Assembly (NCBI RefSeq): GCF_000420665.1
Contig: NZ_ATVJ01000001.1
Location: 682,001 to 746,000, forward strand
DNA from: Ponticaulis koreensis DSM 19734
GTDB lineage: Bacteria > Pseudomonadota > Alphaproteobacteria > Caulobacterales > Hyphomonadaceae
Length of the DNA stretch: 64,000 bases
Direction of reading: 5' to 3'
Both the position numbers and the translations under genes were made by a program. Under the pieces are notes generated by a model. It had not been told where the DNA came from. It made no database searches and saw only the letters and a program-made list of their open reading frames with translations. Of this stretch, positions 49,748 through 59,304 are shown in pieces; position 1 is the stretch's first letter, and each line of letters opens with the position of its first letter.

Positions 49748-51186
49748 GCGATTCCATCACACGCAAGCAAAGCTTTCGCGAGAATATTCGCATCTATATG
49801 AAGCCGAAAATGCTGGCCATGCTTGCACTCGGGTTTGCCTCTGGATTGCCATTGATGATGGTGTTCCAGAAGTTATCTTTCTGGCTTCGTGAGGTCGGCA
49901 TTGACCGGTCTACCATTACATTCATGTACTGGATCACCATTGCCTACACGCTGAAATGGCTCTGGTCTCCTGTTGTTGACCGGATCACACTTCCGGTTAT
50001 CGGCAAGGCGATGGGCCAACGTCGCTCATGGATGATTGTCGCCATTGCAGGCACGATTGTTGGCCTGATGACGATTGGCCAGTCCAACCCTGTCGATGCC
50101 CTCTGGGTGACATTGGTGGGCGCGACTATTCTGGCCTATTCCGGCGCCACGCTTGATATCGCGATTGATGCCTGGCGTATCGAAATAGGCGAAACCTCCG
50201 AGCAGGGCCACCTGGCCGCCGTGTATCAGCTCGGATACCGGTTTGCGATCATGTTTTCAGGCGCAGGTCTGGCGATTGCGGAATACTATCCATGGTCCGT
50301 CTCCTTTGCTGTGATGGCAGGCGCCATGGCGGTTTCAGGCATGATCGTGATCTTTTTCATTGCAGAACCACATCATGCGGCCCGCATTAAACGTGAAGCC
50401 AAAGCGCTGCACCGTGCCGTTGCAGATGCGATTGTCGAACCATTCAGCCAACTGGTTAAACGCCTTGGCTGGTGGATTTTGCCCGTCGCAGCTCTCGTAG
50501 CCCTCTATCGTCTGCCAGACTTCACCATGGGCGTCATGGCCAGCCCGCTTTATGCCGATCTTGGCTATTCAAAGGTCGTTGTTGGCGGGTTTCAGAGCGG
50601 TGTCGGACCTTGGCTCCTCATCGCAGGCGCATTCCTCGGTGGATTCTCTGTAGCGGCATTCGGAACAATGCGAACACTGCTCATTGGCGCGCCGCTGACA
50701 TTCATCACGACCGCCGCTTACGCGGGCCTTGCAAGCCTTGGCGCGCCGGACATGGCCGATGTTATCCGTGAAGCCAATAATGGTGAGCTGATAGGTGTTA
50801 CACCGCCGCCAAATATCTATCTGATACTGGCGATCGGAGCGGATAACATTGCGGGCGGCTTTGTTGGAACGGCCTTCATTGCCTATCTGTCAAACCTCAC
50901 AGATCCGAAGAATGCGGCAACCCAGTATGCGTGTCTCAGCTCGCTTTATGCTTTTTTCTGTAAATTTATTGCAGGGTTTTCCGGCACGATTTCGGAAGCC
51001 ATCGGATATGCGGGCGTCTTCCTGTTATCAGCAGCTTATGCCATTCCGGCCGCAGCACTGATCATCTTCATTCTCTGGCGCGGTACGATTGCCGCGAAAG
51101 GCGAGCAGTCCTTTGATGAGAACACAGTGGATGATGATCCCGAAGCACTCGCGACCGAACCGGCTTCCAAACCCGCCGCTACATAA
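49744..51186 (+). CDS. AmpG-like muropeptide MFS permease
   Basis: This 480-residue transporter has about 12-14 helices. The N-terminal LGFASGLPLMMVFQKLSFWLREVG and WSPVVDRITLP segments match AmpG-type permeases, which import anhydromuropeptides for cell wall recycling; these segments are described in parts. The ATG overlaps the kinase stop (ATGA), so the two proteins are co-translated. An acidic C-terminal tail follows. A terminator is placed just after the stop. Confidence 0.78.
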   Translation: MSDSITRKQSFRENIRIYMKPKMLAMLALGFASGLPLMMVFQKLSFWLREVGIDRSTITFMYWITIAYTLKWLWSPVVDRITLPVIGKAMGQRRSWMIVAIAGTIVGLMTIGQSNPVDALWVTLVGATILAYSGATLDIAIDAWRIEIGETSEQGHLAAVYQLGYRFAIMFSGAGLAIAEYYPWSVSFAVMAGAMAVSGMIVIFFIAEPHHAARIKREAKALHRAVADAIVEPFSQLVKRLGWWILPVAALVALYRLPDFTMGVMASPLYADLGYSKVVVGGFQSGVGPWLLIAGAFLGGFSVAAFGTMRTLLIGAPLTFITTAAYAGLASLGAPDMADVIREANNGELIGVTPPPNIYLILAIGADNIAGGFVGTAFIAYLSNLTDPKNAATQYACLSSLYAFFCKFIAGFSGTISEAIGYAGVFLLSAAYAIPAAALIIFILWRGTIAAKGEQSFDENTVDDDPEALATEPASKPAAT

Positions 51187-51190
51187 GAAA

Positions 51191-51216
51191 AAAGCCCGGC
51201 CATAAAGCCGGGCTTT
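51191..51216 (+). terminator. Rho-independent terminator
   Basis: AAAGCCCGGC and GCCGGGCTTT form a perfect 10-bp stem with a 6-nt loop, followed by CTTTT. It ends the kinase-permease transcript; the A-run on the other side can also serve the convergent maeB gene. Confidence 0.88.
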
Positions 51217-51238
51217 CTTTTATCTGTGAGGTAAACGC

Positions 51239-53536
51239 TTACTGGGCTTTCAGCGCCGCGTGAGCGTCTTTCTCGTTCACATCATAGGCAGAAATCGTCG
51301 CCATGTTCACAATGTCGGAGACGGTAGCGCCGAGCGAACAGATCTGAATAGACTCTTTCAGGCCCATGAGCATCGGACCAAGAACCGTCGCGCCGCCAAT
51401 ACTGCCGAGCAGGGACGTTGCGATGCTGGCCGAGTGAATAGCTGGCATAACAAGCACGTTTGCAGGGCCCGTCAGGCGCATGAACGGATAAGAACGCTTC
51501 GCCATAGGGTTCAGCGCAACACCGGCTTGCATTTCGCCTTCATATTCGAAGTCGATGTCGTCGCGTGCATCAAGCAGAGCCACAGCTTCACGGACTTTCT
51601 CAGCGCGTTCGCCGAGCGGGCTGCCGAATGTGGAGTAAGAGAGGAACGCGACACGCGGCGTCGCACCAAGACGACGTGCTGCGTGCGCTGCTTCTACAGC
51701 AATGTCAGCAAGCTGCTGCGCATCCGGAAGTTCGACAATGTTTGTGTCGGCGATGAAGAGCGTCTGACCTTTGCTGACAACCACTGACATACCCATCACC
51801 GGATCATGTTCGACTTTGTCGATCACCAGACGCACATCTGACAGAGCTGACTCATAGCTACGGGTCACACCCGTCACCATGCCGTCTGCATCACCAAGCG
51901 CGACCATACATGAGCCGAATACGTTACGATCATTGTTGACGAGACGTTGAACGTCACGCTGCAGATAGCCTTTACGCTTCAGGCGCTCATACAGGTAATC
52001 GAAATAGTCCGGGTTACGGTCAGAAAGCGCCGCATTGACGATTTCGAGCGCGTCTTCCGGAACACCAACCTGTTTCATAGTGCGGCGAACACGTTCTTCG
52101 CGACCGATAAGGATCGCCTTACCGAGTTCCTGATTTTCAAAGCTGAAGGCCGCACGAATAACCGCTGGCTCTTCACCCTCTGCGAACACGATACGCTTTG
52201 GTTCTTCTGTACGAACCGCGCCCTGAATGCGCTGCAGGAAGGATGCTGTCGGGTCCAGGCGACGCGCAAGCTCTTCCTTGTAAGCGTCCATGTCTTCAAT
52301 ATTCTTGCGCGCAACGCCTGTATCCATCGCAGCCTGTGCAACGAATGGCGGAATGTAAGAGATAAGACGCGGGTCAAACGGAACCGGAATAATGTATTCA
52401 GGGCCGAATGTCGGGCGCGCACCGTGATAGGCCGCAGCAACCTCGTCAGGCACATCTTCACGTGCAAGCTGAGCAAGCGCGCGCGCGCAAGCGACTTTCA
52501 TTTCCTCATTGATCGTGCGAGCACGCACATCGAGCGCGCCGCGGAAGATGTAAGGGAAACCGAGCACGTTATTGACCTGGTTGGGATAGTCCGAACGACC
52601 GGTCGCAACAATCGCGTCGCCGCGCACTTCGCGAATTTCTTCCGGGCGGATTTCCGGATCAGGGTTCGCCATAGCGAAGATGATCGGGTTTGCCGCCATG
52701 GACTTGATCATGTCTTTGTTGACCGCACCCTTAACAGAGAGACCCAGGAGACAATCGGCGCCTTCCATGGCTTCAGTCAGTGTGCGCTTGTCAGTCTCAA
52801 CCGCAAAGCCGGACTTGAACTGGTCCATGCCTTCCTGACGGCCCTTGTAGATCACGCCGTTACGGTCGCACATCAGAATGTTCTCAGCCTTCACGCCAAG
52901 ATGGCGTATAAGACCTGCGCAGGACAGGCCCGCCGCGCCTGCACCCGAAATCGCGACCTTGACGTCTTCAAGTTTGCGGCCTGTGATCTCACACGCATTG
53001 ATCAGACCGGCTGCGGCGATAATCGCTGTACCGTGCTGGTCATCGTGGAAAACGGGAATGTCGAGCTCTTCGCGAAGACGGGACTCAATGATGAAACATT
53101 CCGGGGACGCGATGTCCTCCAGATTGATGCCACCAAATGTCGGGCCGATATTGCGGACCGTTGTGATAAACTCTTCGATCTCTTTCGTCGTCACTTCCAC
53201 GTCGATGGAGTCAACGTCAGCAAAGCGCTTGAAGAGAACCGACTTACCTTCCATCACCGGCTTGGAGGCCATCGGGCCAAGATCACCCAGACCGAGGATA
53301 GCCGTACCGTTGGAAATCACGGCGACCATATTGCCTTTGGCGGTGTAATCATATGCGAGGTCTTCATCTTCTGCGATCGCCAGAACCGGCACCGCAACAC
53401 CCGGCGAATACGCAAGCGAAAGATCGCGCTGTGTGGCCATTGGTTTCGTCGCGATGACGGACAATTTTCCTGGCACCGGGTATTTGTGAAACGCTAAGGC
53501 TTCTTCGTCGGTGAAGGACGGACGTTGATTACTCAT
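51239..53536 (-). CDS. maeB: NADP-dependent malic enzyme (MaeB type, with PTA-like domain)
   Basis: This enzyme oxidatively decarboxylates malate to pyruvate. The 765-residue protein has the N-terminal malic-enzyme part (LAYSPGVAVPV, FKRFADVDSIDVEV and DDQHGTAIIAAAGL). An NAD-binding domain (ISGAGAAG) and a C-terminal phosphotransacetylase-like domain follow. The ATG at 53536 is preferred over a start 8 codons upstream. The PTA-like domain usually has no transacetylase activity and may regulate the enzyme. It is convergent with the AmpG-like gene. Confidence 0.94.
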   Translation of the reverse strand: MSNQRPSFTDEEALAFHKYPVPGKLSVIATKPMATQRDLSLAYSPGVAVPVLAIAEDEDLAYDYTAKGNMVAVISNGTAILGLGDLGPMASKPVMEGKSVLFKRFADVDSIDVEVTTKEIEEFITTVRNIGPTFGGINLEDIASPECFIIESRLREELDIPVFHDDQHGTAIIAAAGLINACEITGRKLEDVKVAISGAGAAGLSCAGLIRHLGVKAENILMCDRNGVIYKGRQEGMDQFKSGFAVETDKRTLTEAMEGADCLLGLSVKGAVNKDMIKSMAANPIIFAMANPDPEIRPEEIREVRGDAIVATGRSDYPNQVNNVLGFPYIFRGALDVRARTINEEMKVACARALAQLAREDVPDEVAAAYHGARPTFGPEYIIPVPFDPRLISYIPPFVAQAAMDTGVARKNIEDMDAYKEELARRLDPTASFLQRIQGAVRTEEPKRIVFAEGEEPAVIRAAFSFENQELGKAILIGREERVRRTMKQVGVPEDALEIVNAALSDRNPDYFDYLYERLKRKGYLQRDVQRLVNNDRNVFGSCMVALGDADGMVTGVTRSYESALSDVRLVIDKVEHDPVMGMSVVVSKGQTLFIADTNIVELPDAQQLADIAVEAAHAARRLGATPRVAFLSYSTFGSPLGERAEKVREAVALLDARDDIDFEYEGEMQAGVALNPMAKRSYPFMRLTGPANVLVMPAIHSASIATSLLGSIGGATVLGPMLMGLKESIQICSLGATVSDIVNMATISAYDVNEKDAHAALKAQ

Positions 53537-53682
53537 TTGAATGGCGTTCCCTGCTCGCACTATATTATGAATTGTGTGTAGAACTCTGCGTAGGCGGTAA
53601 CAACTCCCTACTTTGGTATTTCAGGCCTACACGTTCAGATTTTTTGACTTGATGCGCGAATTTTCTCATGTGACGTCAGATC

Positions 53683-56367
53683 ATGTCCAACGCCGTAACG
53701 CCTTTCATGGCGCAATACCTCGAAATCAAATCCCGAAACCCGGATACAATGCTGTTTTTTCGGATGGGGGACTTTTACGAACTCTTCTTCGAAGACGCAG
53801 AGCTTGCGGCTGACGTGCTGGACATTACGCTGACCAAACGTGGCCAGCACAATGGCGATCCGATCCCGATGGCGGGTGTTCCTCATCACTCTGCAGAACC
53901 CTATCTTGCCCGTCTGATCCGCGCCGGACATCGCGTTGCTATTTGCGAACAGACAGAAACACCTGCTGAAGCAAAAAAGCGCGGCTCAAAAGCCGTCGTG
54001 AACCGGGACATTGTACGAATAGTCACCCCGGGCACACTGACAGAAGACACGCTGCTCGAAGCGCGCTCAGGAAACTTCCTGGCAGCGATTTGCGCTGACG
54101 AAACGCTGGGAACCTGCGGCGTCGCGCTGTGCGATATTTCCACCGGCCAGTTCATTCTGTTCAAAGTCTCGACGGCTGAGCTCATTGCGCGCCTTTCCGG
54201 CTATCGCCCGAACGAACTTGTCATGAGCGAGGCGCTTAAATATTCGCCTGAAATGACCGCCGCGCTTGAAGCCGCGCCAGTGCCGGTCACAACGTTCCAG
54301 ACCCGCTCGGCAAGCGCCAAAGGCGGGGCTGAAGCTCTGAAAGAAGCCTTTAACCTGTCTTCAGTTGATGGGCTTGGCCAGTTTGAAGACCTGCATTTGT
54401 CTGCTGCGGGGCTTCTCCTTGGTTATATCGAGCTGACACAGGCTGGCCTTCCACCTGAGCTTGACTATCCCGTGCTCGCGAGCGGCGATGTCCATCTCAT
54501 GCTGGACGAGACAACACGCCATGCGCTGGAAATCGACCGCACCCAGACCGGCGCGCGAAAAGGCTCGCTTCTTCATACAATTGACCGCACGCTGTCAGCA
54601 GGCGGCGCACGTCTTCTGGCGGATCAGGTCTCGCGGCCACTCACCGCACACACCGCCATTGAAGCGCGCCTTGATGGCATTCAGCTGCTTCTGGAAAATA
54701 GTGAACTTCGTGAAGATCTGCGCGAAGAGATGAAAGGCCTGCCCGATCTGGAGCGGGCACGTTCACGCCTGCGTCTTGGCCGCGCGACACCCGTTGATCT
54801 GAAATCCATTCGCATCGGCCTTGAAACCTCAGCGCGCGTGCTTTCTCTTCTCGAAGAGACCGACCTGTCTGCAGCACCAATCATCGCCAGTGCGGCAAGC
54901 GACCTCGCCGGGACGCTGGCTTCGGGCCTGACGGTGCTTGGCGCGCAGATTTCCTCCATTCTTGTCGATGATCCTCCGGCTATAATGTCTGATGGCGGGT
55001 TTGTGCGATCTGGCGCGAATGAAGACCTCGACCGACTGCGTACGCTGCGCGATGACAGCCGTAAAATCATTGCTGGGCTTGAAGCAAAATATCAGCAGGA
55101 CACTGGCATTTCGGCCATCCGTATCAAGTTCAATGCAATGCTGGGCTATTTCCTCGAAGTCCCGGCAAAACATGTCGAACCTTTTGAGGCGCTGGAAAAT
55201 GCCAGCCTATTCCACCGTCGCCAGGGCCTGGCCAACGCCACGCGCTATTCGACCGAAGAACTGGCTAATATCGCCCGAGAGATCGATAGCGCCACCACCG
55301 ATGCCAAAGCGCTGGAACTTAAGCTGTTTGCTGAGCTTGTGAACGCCGTGCTTAAACAATCTGACGCAATCCGTCAGGCCGCCATCGCATTGTCGCAACT
55401 GGATGTTTCAGCCGCGGGCGCTGAATGGGCGGATGAGTTTTCTGCCTGCCGACCACAGATTTTTGACGATAAACGCCTTCATGTAACGGATGGCCGCCAC
55501 CCTGTTGTTGAAGCGGCGCTCCGCAAAACCGGAAACGGATTTGTCTCAAACTCGCTCAATCTCGGAAACGGCGCAGACAAAGACACACGCCTTCAGATCA
55601 TCACCGGCCCGAACATGGCCGGTAAATCAACCTTTCTTCGCCAGACCGCTCTTCTGGTCATTCTGGCCCAGGCCGGCTGGTATGTGCCTGCCCGCGAAAT
55701 GCAGATCGGCATTGTTGATCGCGTCTTTTCCCGCGTTGGCGCGTCTGATGATCTCGCCCGCGGCAAGTCGACCTTCATGGTGGAAATGCTGGAAACTGCG
55801 AGCATCCTCAATCAGGCCAGTGACCGTGCACTGGTCATTCTGGACGAGGTCGGCCGTGGCACGTCTACTTATGACGGCCTCGCCATCGCGTGGTCCTGTG
55901 TGGAGTATCTTCACGATACTGTTCGTTGCAGAGGCCTGTTCGCGACCCATTATCACGAGCTGACAAAGCTCGCGACACGCCTGCCATTTGCCGGAAACCT
56001 GTCGCTGCGCGCCCGCGAATGGCGCGGCGATCTCATTTTTCTGCATGAAGTTCAGGATGGGCCGGCAGACAAGTCTTATGGCGTTCAGGTTGCCCGCCTT
56101 GCTGGCCTGCCAAAGCTTGCGGTTCAGCGTGCTAAACAGGTACTCGATCAGTTGGAAACGGTTCAGGAACGCGGCGTTCCGTCCGATGACCTTCCGCTTT
56201 TTAGCTTCTCCGAGGAAGGTCCCGCAGCCATAGCGGACACACCGTCCGACGAAAATGCGCCCGAGAGTGACGCCATGAACGCGCTCGCCGAAATCGATCC
56301 GGACGAGATGAGCCCGAAAGAGGCGCTCGATGCTCTATATCATTTGAAGGGTCTTATGCGGCAGTAA
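53683..56367 (+). CDS. mutS: DNA mismatch repair protein MutS
   Basis: MutS recognises base mismatches and small loops and recruits MutL. The 894-residue protein has the mismatch-binding FFRMGDFYELFFEDA motif (Phe-x-Glu) at residues about 25-40, and connector, core and clamp regions. The ATPase contains the Walker A GPNMAGKST and DEVGRGTSTYDG. The C-terminal acidic part is normal for MutS. glnD begins 49 bp after its stop, an arrangement known from several Alphaproteobacteria. Confidence 0.98.
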   Translation: MSNAVTPFMAQYLEIKSRNPDTMLFFRMGDFYELFFEDAELAADVLDITLTKRGQHNGDPIPMAGVPHHSAEPYLARLIRAGHRVAICEQTETPAEAKKRGSKAVVNRDIVRIVTPGTLTEDTLLEARSGNFLAAICADETLGTCGVALCDISTGQFILFKVSTAELIARLSGYRPNELVMSEALKYSPEMTAALEAAPVPVTTFQTRSASAKGGAEALKEAFNLSSVDGLGQFEDLHLSAAGLLLGYIELTQAGLPPELDYPVLASGDVHLMLDETTRHALEIDRTQTGARKGSLLHTIDRTLSAGGARLLADQVSRPLTAHTAIEARLDGIQLLLENSELREDLREEMKGLPDLERARSRLRLGRATPVDLKSIRIGLETSARVLSLLEETDLSAAPIIASAASDLAGTLASGLTVLGAQISSILVDDPPAIMSDGGFVRSGANEDLDRLRTLRDDSRKIIAGLEAKYQQDTGISAIRIKFNAMLGYFLEVPAKHVEPFEALENASLFHRRQGLANATRYSTEELANIAREIDSATTDAKALELKLFAELVNAVLKQSDAIRQAAIALSQLDVSAAGAEWADEFSACRPQIFDDKRLHVTDGRHPVVEAALRKTGNGFVSNSLNLGNGADKDTRLQIITGPNMAGKSTFLRQTALLVILAQAGWYVPAREMQIGIVDRVFSRVGASDDLARGKSTFMVEMLETASILNQASDRALVILDEVGRGTSTYDGLAIAWSCVEYLHDTVRCRGLFATHYHELTKLATRLPFAGNLSLRAREWRGDLIFLHEVQDGPADKSYGVQVARLAGLPKLAVQRAKQVLDQLETVQERGVPSDDLPLFSFSEEGPAAIADTPSDENAPESDAMNALAEIDPDEMSPKEALDALYHLKGLMRQ

Positions 56368-56416
56368 TCTTCTAAAGCGCTGGCAAAACACCCTGAAATC
56401 GCGATAGAAGCACCTC

Positions 56417-59272
56417 ATGCCGACACTTCCTCTCAGTAAGACCGAAATTGCAAACCAGTCCAAGCCTTTCGGAGGCGCGCCAAAACCCTGGCGGATCGAC
56501 TCGGTCATCGAAACACGCAAGCTCAAAGTCCAGCTGGAAGCTGCCGCGCTCGATCATCTGCCGCAGGATAAAGAACTGCGTGACCGCGCGATGGACCTTC
56601 TGCACGGCGCATTGTTCCGCGGACGCATGATTGCTCAGGAACGCCTGAATGCCGGTATTGATGGCCTTGACGTGGCGCGCATGCTGGCCGCCGTTCAGAA
56701 TGAAGTGATCGCCACGCTCTACTGGTTTACCACCACAATTGTTTACGGCGACTCCAACCGCACAGAAGGCGAAAAGCTCGCTGTGCTGGCCGTTGGCGGT
56801 TATGGCCGCAACGTGCTTGCGCCATCATCTGACATCGACCTCCTCTTCCTGCGAAATTACAAGCAGACGCCATGGGCTGAGAGCGTCATCGAGTACATGC
56901 TTTACATGATGTGGGATATGGGCCTGAAAGTCGGCAATGCCTTCCGCAATGTAGATGAATGCATCCGTCTCGCCAAAGAAGACCTCAACACAGAAACCGC
57001 CCTTCTTGACGCCCGCTATATTTGCGGCGACGAGCAGATTTATGAGAATCTGCGCAAGCGTTATCATGATGATCTGATCAAAGGCCGTGCAAGCCAATTC
57101 ATTGCTGCCAAACTGGATGAGCGCGATAAACGCCACAAAAAGCAAGGTGATAGCCGTTACGTCGTGGAGCCAAATGTCAAAGAAGGCAAAGGCGGACTGC
57201 GTGATCTGCAAACCCTGTTCTGGCTGGTACGCCATGCCTATGGCGGTTCAACACTGGAAGACATTCTGGCCCAGCGCGAGGTCTTCACCGAAGACGAAGC
57301 CCAGGCTTTCCGCGATGCCGGTCGTTTCCTGTGGACCGTGCGCTGCCACATCCACTATCTGACAGGCCGTCCGGAAGAACGCCTCAGTTTTGACCTTCAG
57401 CCTGAAATTGCCTCACGCATGGGGTTTGAAGACGAAGGTGAGCGCATGGGCGTCGAGCGCTTCATGAAGCGTTATTTCCTTGAGGCAAAAACAGTTGGGT
57501 CCCTTACCCGCATTCTGTGTGCGCGCCTTGAAGCCGACCAGCAAAAAGCAAAACCGAACCTTTTGCACTTCCTGCCCTTCACACAAGGGCCGAAAATCTC
57601 CGAAGACGGGTTCGTCATGGATGCCGGTCGCCTCAACGTCGAGGACGAAACCTTTTTCCAGCAAAAACCGGTCGAAATGCTTCGCCTTTTCAAGCTGGCC
57701 GAGGACAATAATGTCGACATTCACCCGCGTGCGCTGTCGGCTGTTACGCGTTCGCTTGAATGCTTTAACGAAACACACCGGACCGATCCTGAGGCGGCTC
57801 AGCTTTTCATCGACCTGCTGATTAATACGTCAGACCCTGGCCCGATCATGCGAATGATGAACGAAGCCGATGTTCTGGGCACTATGGTACCGGAATTTGG
57901 CGATATCGTCGCGCAAACCCAGTTCAATATGTATCACCACTTCACCGTGGACGAGCATACACTGCGCGCCATTGATGCGCTGGCAGAAATGGAACGCGGC
58001 GACGATAAAGGCCTCTTCCCGCTCGGTCATGAACTCTTCCCGCTCCTGAAACATAAGCGCGCGCTTTACCTCGCCATGTTGCTGCATGACACAGGCAAAG
58101 GCCTTGGAGACCAGCAGGTTGAAGGCGAAAAGACAGCTATGGCGGCCTCCAAACGTCTTGGCGTGGGTGAATCCGAGTGTGAGCTGATTGGCTGGCTGGT
58201 ACGCAACCACCTTGAAATGAGCGATTGCGCGCAGAAACGTGATATTTCTGACCCGCGAACCGTGACTCAGTTTGCAGAGCGTGTTGGCTCTCTTGAACGC
58301 CTGCGTCTTCTGCTCATTCTGACGGTTGCCGATATTCGCGCGGTTGGCCCTGATGTCTGGAATGGCTGGAAAGGCCAGCTCCTCAAGGAACTTTACGAAC
58401 TAACGGAAGCTGCACTCGGTCAGGACGATGTGGAAGAGACCCATGTCGTATCCGATCTCAACGCACGAGCGGAAAAGGCGCGCAAAGCACTCATTTCCCG
58501 CAAGGGCGAGCTACCAGAGCTCATGTCCCAGATGGAAGCTGGCTACTGGACCAGCCAGATACCGGACGAACTCGACTGGCAGCATGACCTTCTAACAAAT
58601 GCGGGTGCTGAAACCATTGTGGAGTGCAAAGTCACACCGCAAACATCCAGCGTGGAGCTGATGGTCGCGACAACCGACCGGACCGGTCTGTTTTCTGATA
58701 TTGTCGGCGCACTTGTAAACGAAGAAGCCCACATTGCTGCGGCGCAGATTTACACTGGCAGTGAGGGCGGCGTGCTCGACCTCTTTGTCCTGCAGGATGA
58801 AGATGGGCGCATGTTCGGCCTTGGCGAAAGCCCACGTCTGAAACGGTTGCAGAAGAAAGTTATGGACGCGGTCCTCAAGGGTGTCAGCGATGTCCGTGAG
58901 CGCAAATCCATAAATGCCCGCCGCGAAGCCGCCTTTGTCGTTGAACCGGACGTCATTTTCGACAACTCCGGCTCCGCCGAATACACAATTATCGAAGTCA
59001 CCGGCAAAGAACGTGCGGCACTTCTGTACGATCTGGCACGGACGCTGGCGAATAAAGAGCTGAAGCTCCATTCTGCCCACGCAGGGGCTTATGGCGAACG
59101 TATTCACGACACGTTTTATGTGCAGACTGCCGCAGGCGATAAGCTGACCGAACAAACACTGGTCGACGCGCTCGCAACGGATCTTCTGGATGTACTCGGC
59201 GCAGACGAACAGAACGCGCCGCGCACACCGGCACATACACTGGCGCAGGCTCGTTCAGCAGACAGTTTCTGA
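56417..59272 (+). CDS. glnD: GlnD bifunctional PII uridylyltransferase/uridylyl-removing enzyme
   Basis: GlnD senses glutamine and adds or removes UMP on PII proteins, controlling nitrogen metabolism. The 951-residue protein has the nucleotidyltransferase motif GGYGRN (127-132) with SSDIDLL, and an HD domain (HTVDEHTLRAID and LLHDTGKG near 555). Two C-terminal ACT domains begin around residues 745 and 855. All parts are present. The ATG lacks a strong ribosome site, which may mean low expression. murJ follows. Confidence 0.97.
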   Translation: MPTLPLSKTEIANQSKPFGGAPKPWRIDSVIETRKLKVQLEAAALDHLPQDKELRDRAMDLLHGALFRGRMIAQERLNAGIDGLDVARMLAAVQNEVIATLYWFTTTIVYGDSNRTEGEKLAVLAVGGYGRNVLAPSSDIDLLFLRNYKQTPWAESVIEYMLYMMWDMGLKVGNAFRNVDECIRLAKEDLNTETALLDARYICGDEQIYENLRKRYHDDLIKGRASQFIAAKLDERDKRHKKQGDSRYVVEPNVKEGKGGLRDLQTLFWLVRHAYGGSTLEDILAQREVFTEDEAQAFRDAGRFLWTVRCHIHYLTGRPEERLSFDLQPEIASRMGFEDEGERMGVERFMKRYFLEAKTVGSLTRILCARLEADQQKAKPNLLHFLPFTQGPKISEDGFVMDAGRLNVEDETFFQQKPVEMLRLFKLAEDNNVDIHPRALSAVTRSLECFNETHRTDPEAAQLFIDLLINTSDPGPIMRMMNEADVLGTMVPEFGDIVAQTQFNMYHHFTVDEHTLRAIDALAEMERGDDKGLFPLGHELFPLLKHKRALYLAMLLHDTGKGLGDQQVEGEKTAMAASKRLGVGESECELIGWLVRNHLEMSDCAQKRDISDPRTVTQFAERVGSLERLRLLLILTVADIRAVGPDVWNGWKGQLLKELYELTEAALGQDDVEETHVVSDLNARAEKARKALISRKGELPELMSQMEAGYWTSQIPDELDWQHDLLTNAGAETIVECKVTPQTSSVELMVATTDRTGLFSDIVGALVNEEAHIAAAQIYTGSEGGVLDLFVLQDEDGRMFGLGESPRLKRLQKKVMDAVLKGVSDVRERKSINARREAAFVVEPDVIFDNSGSAEYTIIEVTGKERAALLYDLARTLANKELKLHSAHAGAYGERIHDTFYVQTAAGDKLTEQTLVDALATDLLDVLGADEQNAPRTPAHTLAQARSADSF

Positions 59273-59304
59273 TACAGCCATTAGCTTGGCTCACGGGGGA
59301 TTAT

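Noticed and set aside
51947-53497. 516-codon open frame opposite maeB
   Set aside because: Antisense shadow of maeB, with composition rich in Arg, Cys and His as expected of a shadow.
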